A stretch of DNA of 64,000 bases from Aulostomus chinensis (taxonomy: Eukaryota > Chordata > Actinopteri > Syngnathiformes > Aulostomidae), in contig JBBMOA010000008.1 of the NCBI GenBank assembly GCA_037954235.1, positions 3,557,501 through 3,621,500 on the forward strand, read 5' to 3'. Shown here piece by piece: positions 59,766 through 64,000 of this stretch. Both the position numbers and the translations under genes were made by a program. The notes beneath the pieces are model-generated. The model searched no databases, had not been told where the DNA came from, and saw only the letters and a list, made by a program, of their open reading frames with translations. Within the stretch, counting starts at the first letter, position 1. Each line of letters starts with the position of its first letter.

Positions 59766-61107
59766 AATGTTTTGTAGAAAACTAAGCAAACAACAGGGAA
59801 AAAAAAAGAATGAGAGAAAGATGGAATATTTGTCAAGATGTATCTACCAAACCCACTGCAATAGGAATGTGTGAAGTCTCGTCTTGAATCTGTTGTGTTC
59901 ACACTCTTTAAAACTTTAAATAATGCTGATAATACTTTCTTTTTTCTTTCTTTTTTTTGGCACCTTTCTGGGAACCCAAGGATACCTTATAATGAAAGAT
60001 ACCGGAAAAAAAATACAAATAATATCAAATTGAAAATAATAATAATAATAATAATAAAATAGCAGACATAAACTTAAACATGGGGTAAAATTTAAGATTC
60101 ATATGATATTGTGGACATTCACACCAAACTAGATAGCTAATATAAATCTATATTTCAGCTTGTGGGCCTTTTTTTAAAATTTTTTAAATATTTTCTTCAG
60201 CCTTAAACATGTCTTTTCTGAGTTTTGCTGGTGTGTTTGTCTCTATTGTCTGTTGTTAGATGTTTGTAACCCTTCACCGTGTTTGAAACTACTTTTTATG
60301 TATTTGTGTATTCCTACGTCTGATTCTCAGCTCTATCAGGTGTTAACAGCCTCTCAGGGACCGGACGCTCACCTGGGCTCAGTGACCGAGTTCCTCTCAC
60401 CCTCCAGAGGGGGGCAGCAGGAGACCATTTATCAGTGATTTTATGTGAAATTATGCAGTGACATTTGTGTTTCTCTCCATTCTGATGTAACTGGGTGGAT
60501 AATGAATTTATAGAGCTGAATCATTTGTAGGTTTATTTTCTTTGGGTTATATTATAAACCAACAAATAAGGACTTCAGTGTTAAGATTGCAGCATTTTGT
60601 GGTGGATCTGACTGTGCTCCATCGTTTCTAGACTGTTTTGGAAGGTGACTGGTTAGAGGGCCACGCCACTTGAAAATACACGTAAATACCAATACGCAAA
60701 AGCTGAACAATTTCCATCTCAAAAGTCCTTAATTGCAAGACAAACACTTTTTGTTGGCGTGCTGGTCCGTTTTAAGAGGCCCGTCGTTGCCTCCTGATGC
60801 GTTTCTTGTCATGAGAACTGCATCTGTTGGGGTCTGGAGCAGGGACAGAGGATTCAGCCCCTCCTCAGCCAGAAAAGCTTCCCGCTGGTCGGAGGATGAG
60901 TGCGATCGCTCATGAAGACAAACGTTCAATCCCACCTTTCTGTAACATTTAAAGATGAAGAAGCCCCCTTGTCTTTAAGCGTGCTGGGACAAGGATGAGC
61001 GGCGCGTGTCAGTGGATCATCGGTTCTTGGTGTACTTGCAAGTTATTTGAGAAATTCCACAGCAACTAGAGAATATGGCACCACGATTGGAGTTGTCATG
61101 CACAAAC

Positions 61108-61475
61108 TATGTGTGTTTCTGTGGCCTCACATACAGAAGGTTCTAGGTTGGAGTCCCGGCTCAGGCACCAGATCTTTCTGGGTGAGTCTCCATGTTCTCC
61201 CTGTTCCTGCGTGGGTTCTCTCCGGTACTCCAGCTTCCTCCACAGTACAAAGACATGCAACTGGGGACGAGGCTGATTGATTCTCTAAATTTATTGTAGG
61301 TATGAATGTGTGTGTGAATGGTTGTCTGTCTCTATGTGTTGGCCCTGCGATGGACTGGTGACCTGTCCGGGGTGAACCCCGCCTCTCGCCCGTAGACGCT
61401 GGGATAGGCTCCACCCCCTGCGACCCTTACTAGTAAGGAATAAGCGGAAGACGATGAATGAATGAATGAATGAAA
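61108..61475 (+). mobile_element. tRNA-like SINE, 5' end decayed
   Basis: From CTGTGGCCTCACATACAGAAG to a (GAAT)n tail. The head is altered and the B box reads GGTTGGAGTCCC. Confidence 0.75.
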
Positions 61476-62489
61476 CGATGCATGCTTATTTTGGAGGCCT
61501 TTGGTCTCATGGGATCAGTCGTATGATGTAATGGTATACAAGTCAACAGAAATCAGCAGCCGAGGAGGAGTGTGGGATCCTGCTGGAGTCCCTGCTCATG
61601 CTACTTCATGTATTAAACATGAGTCACGCCACACTTATTCCTCTGATTTATTGGCCCATTGTTGGTGATACATGATTGAAAGGTCAAAGCTGCCACCTGA
61701 ATGCCTCTTGGCCACTGACAGGCTGCCAGGACAGCCCATGTTCCCTCTGAACAGCAGCGTGTGTGATTCACCGGCGGTTCGCTGTTGGTGGGTTCACAAA
61801 CACTCAACACAAACAATGGAGTGAACTCAGACAGAAGGGCAGCAGAACTGTAGGCCCGAGACTCGGACTTCAGACACTTGTCAGATATGAAATGATTCAT
61901 GAATTGTCCAAGTCCTTGTTGTTGACCTCCAACCACATGACGATCCGCAGTAAGGAGAGAAGAACGTCGCCTCGCCACGATGCCGCCTTTGAAAAAGTTC
62001 TCTGAGTGACTTTAAAGGCAGATTCTGTGTTTCTGATATTAAAAAGGAATACGTGAACTGACATCCGGATATTCTGAATGTAGAAAAGTAGAACTTCATG
62101 GTATGGAAGAGTCTAGTAAACAATTCAACAGGGTTGTCTTTTGCTTTAAAAGCGATGGACTCAGTGAGAGTGCTGATGTCGGCACACACACACATCTGCA
62201 GCAGCGGCGGACCGAAGAGAGTATAAGGATCCGCCACCTCTGTGTGTTGCATTGCGTGTGTCTGAGGTACTTCAGTTTCAGGCCCTCAGAACTGGTCAGA
62301 ATTCAGTCTGTGACAGTCACTCAAGCCTTCGAGGAAAATTCTGGAACGTTGTCCGTGAACAGGTCACCGTAGCCTGGCGAGTGTGTCAGACCCCCTGACT
62401 CTGTCGGTGTCAGTCTCGCTGCAGCTCCTACAGTCGAGATTACTGACCTACCAACCCTGAATTAGTCAGTTTAACTGTAGACTCAAATT

Positions 62490-62825
62490 AAGTGACGTAC
62501 GTCTCTGTTTGGTCTCTGTCCCCTGGTCCCCTCCCTTCCTTCTCTCTTTCTCTGTGTCTCTACGTAGAGAGTAGAGCTGTGTTTCCTAGCCCAACTCTGA
62601 CTGCTTAGGTTCTTTGGTTTGCTCCTGGAGGAGACAAGGACAGGCATCTGGGACCTTTTGCATACATTTGTGTGCACGTACTTGTGACGTCTACTTCAGG
62701 GATTACTGGGACTCTCCCTGGGTCCTCCTCACCCTGAATTGAGGGGGAGACGTTGTAAAGCTCCTTGAGGCAAACTCTCCTTTGAAATTTTGAGCTTTAA
62801 GAATAAAATTTGATTGAACGATGAA
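62490..62825 (+). mobile_element. LINE-type 3' UTR/tail
   Basis: A stretch ending in CTTTAAGAATAAAATTTGATTGA, preceded by GTAAAGCTCCTTGAGGCAAA. This is the common end of fish non-LTR elements that carry a short tandem tail. No coding part is seen. Confidence 0.45.
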
Positions 62826-63074
62826 CTGATCTTTTGGGTCTGGAGATGATTTGAAGGAAAGGCTTGAGGGGTCGTCGATCACCTATTTGACTCAAAATGA
62901 AACCCTGTCATTTATCGATGGAGCTTCCAGCTTTTTGTGTCTATGGCTCATAATTTCATGAGAGTCATCATTCCAAAAGAATGTTCTTGGCTGCAACTCT
63001 TTTCATTTTGTAGCTTCAAACTATTGGAACACAGATCAAAACACATCCCTCTCTCATCCCTCGACATGTCCAAA

Positions 63075-63240
63075 CTAGGGATGCAAGGATCCACCTCTCC
63101 AGACCCGATACTGATCCAGATCCCTGGGCGAGATGGAGTCAGCCGATGGTGGGGACCAATCCGATTCCAGAGTTTGAATAAGCTGCAAGCCTCTCTGTGT
63201 GGGAGGAACTGCAGCGGGACTGAAACATTTTAAAACAAAA
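63075..63240 (+). mobile_element. hAT MITE left-end fragment
   Basis: Starts TAGGGATGCAAGGATCC and continues with CCGATACTGATCCAGATCC, like fish hAT-type MITE ends. No matching right end is found in the window. Confidence 0.4.
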
Positions 63241-64000
63241 CATGACAAATGATGCATTTACATTTCATGAGTTGGTATCATTGAAATAGTTAAAACAAAG
63301 TCCCGAAAGGGCAGCAAGTCAGAATCACGCCAAAACCACTCTTAGTTCCCACAAGCCAAATGTAGTCTCCAAGGCTCACTGCTGATAGGTGATGTAGTCC
63401 ACAGAAGGTAGACTTAGATCTACTTGATGAGCTCCATGTCCATCCCAGCTATGTGAGTCGGGATCGGGCCGCTACGTTGTACGGGTGGGGTTCAAACGTA
63501 ACCTGCCGCGGGTCCAGGCTGACTGCTGCACACTGACCTCTGCATTCTCTCATTTTCAACACAGTGCTTCTGATGTTTCTGCATCTGTACAACACATGAA
63601 CTAATCGTGGAGGAAGAGGCAGCCCTGCAGGTTCAGTTGGAGTGTCTGCTTCAGACGAGACGCAAGCTGATGGAGGGCTTTATTTGAATATTCTTGCTGT
63701 CGCCAGTTGGCCAGGTCATCATTGAAAAGAGTCAGCTGGGCCTCAGTCAGGTTTGAGTAAAGGTTCGAGATTATAAGATAGAATTAAATCATGAGGAACC
63801 TGGTGATGTGCGTCTGGATGAGGAAATATGATTCTCAGAAACGTAGGGCTCCCCTCCTGACGGCCTTTAGAGGCTGGGTCACAATAAATTATTCTTCGGT
63901 GTTAGATCTCCTCTATTTGTAAAGCTTCGAGATCCTTTTTGTTGCGATTTGACTTTAAATCAACCTTGTTTGTGACATTTACTGATCGTAACTAGACCGG

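Larger units (their letters stand above)
59766..64000. other. no gene recognised apart from listed repeats
   Basis: AT-rich at 59.8-60.6 kb with (ATA)n near 60040, then the SINE at 61108, the LINE tail at 62490 and the MITE end at 63075. A short exon-like frame at about 60330-60438 is not convincing. Confidence 0.5.

Noticed and set aside
60320..60438. Plus-strand frame after a CAG acceptor-like site, ending QQETIYQ-stop
   Set aside because: No recognised homologue and no upstream exons found. Left as unannotated.

Overview
The window is nuclear DNA of a ray-finned (teleost) fish. The evidence is GT-AG introns of roughly 100-3,000 bp, very many (CA)n/(TG)n microsatellites, dispersed tRNA-like SINEs, and fragments of L1, L2/CR1-like, I/Nimb-like, Penelope and hAT elements. 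The exact species cannot be read from the sequence.

Layout. (1) 1-12 kb holds no recognised gene. It contains a complete hAT-type MITE with target-site duplication (2694-3517), LINE and SINE pieces, and a CpG-rich patch (9.4-9.8 kb). (2) 12.2-24.4 kb, plus strand: a complete 14-exon mtmr7 (myotubularin-related phosphatase 7). All intron phases agree and the product is 660 aa. (3) 24.4-29.2 kb: intergenic. (4) 29.2-36.7 kb, minus: a divergent, C-terminally short wdr33-like gene (15 coding exons, 665 aa). Its collagen-like tail ends at a stop codon and is followed by near-identical 544-bp tandem repeats that are no longer coding. (5) 38.6-42.3 kb, minus: an eIF4G-like gene (12 coding exons, about 767 aa) with MIF4G and W2 domains but no MA3 domain and no eIF4E-binding motif. 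(6) 45.65-48.43 kb, plus: a Fused/STK36-like protein kinase (6 exons, 741 aa). Its kinase domain is followed by about 250 residues of acidic repeats, a coiled coil and a C-terminal membrane anchor. (7) 50.2-50.5 kb, minus: one orphan Ig V-type exon resembling the CD2/SLAM family. (8) 51.2-55.2 kb: a nest of transposon fragments. (9) 56.2-57.2 kb, minus: two-exon smim26 (mitochondrial micropeptide, 97 aa). A perfect 23-bp hairpin lies just beyond its stop codon and a 2.4-kb RNase H-bearing LINE abuts its 5' end. (10) 59.7-64 kb: repeats and unrecognised sequence.

mtmr7 and smim26 look like ordinary conserved genes. The three neighbours between 29 and 48.5 kb do not. Each has an intact multi-exon reading frame and keeps its core domain (WD40 with poly(A)-signal contacts, MIF4G, kinase). 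Each also departs from the usual family architecture by tail loss, domain loss or tail replacement, and each carries internal tandem repeats. They are the most likely place in this window for undescribed biology. All calls rest on reading translated exons and recalled family sequences; no database search was run.
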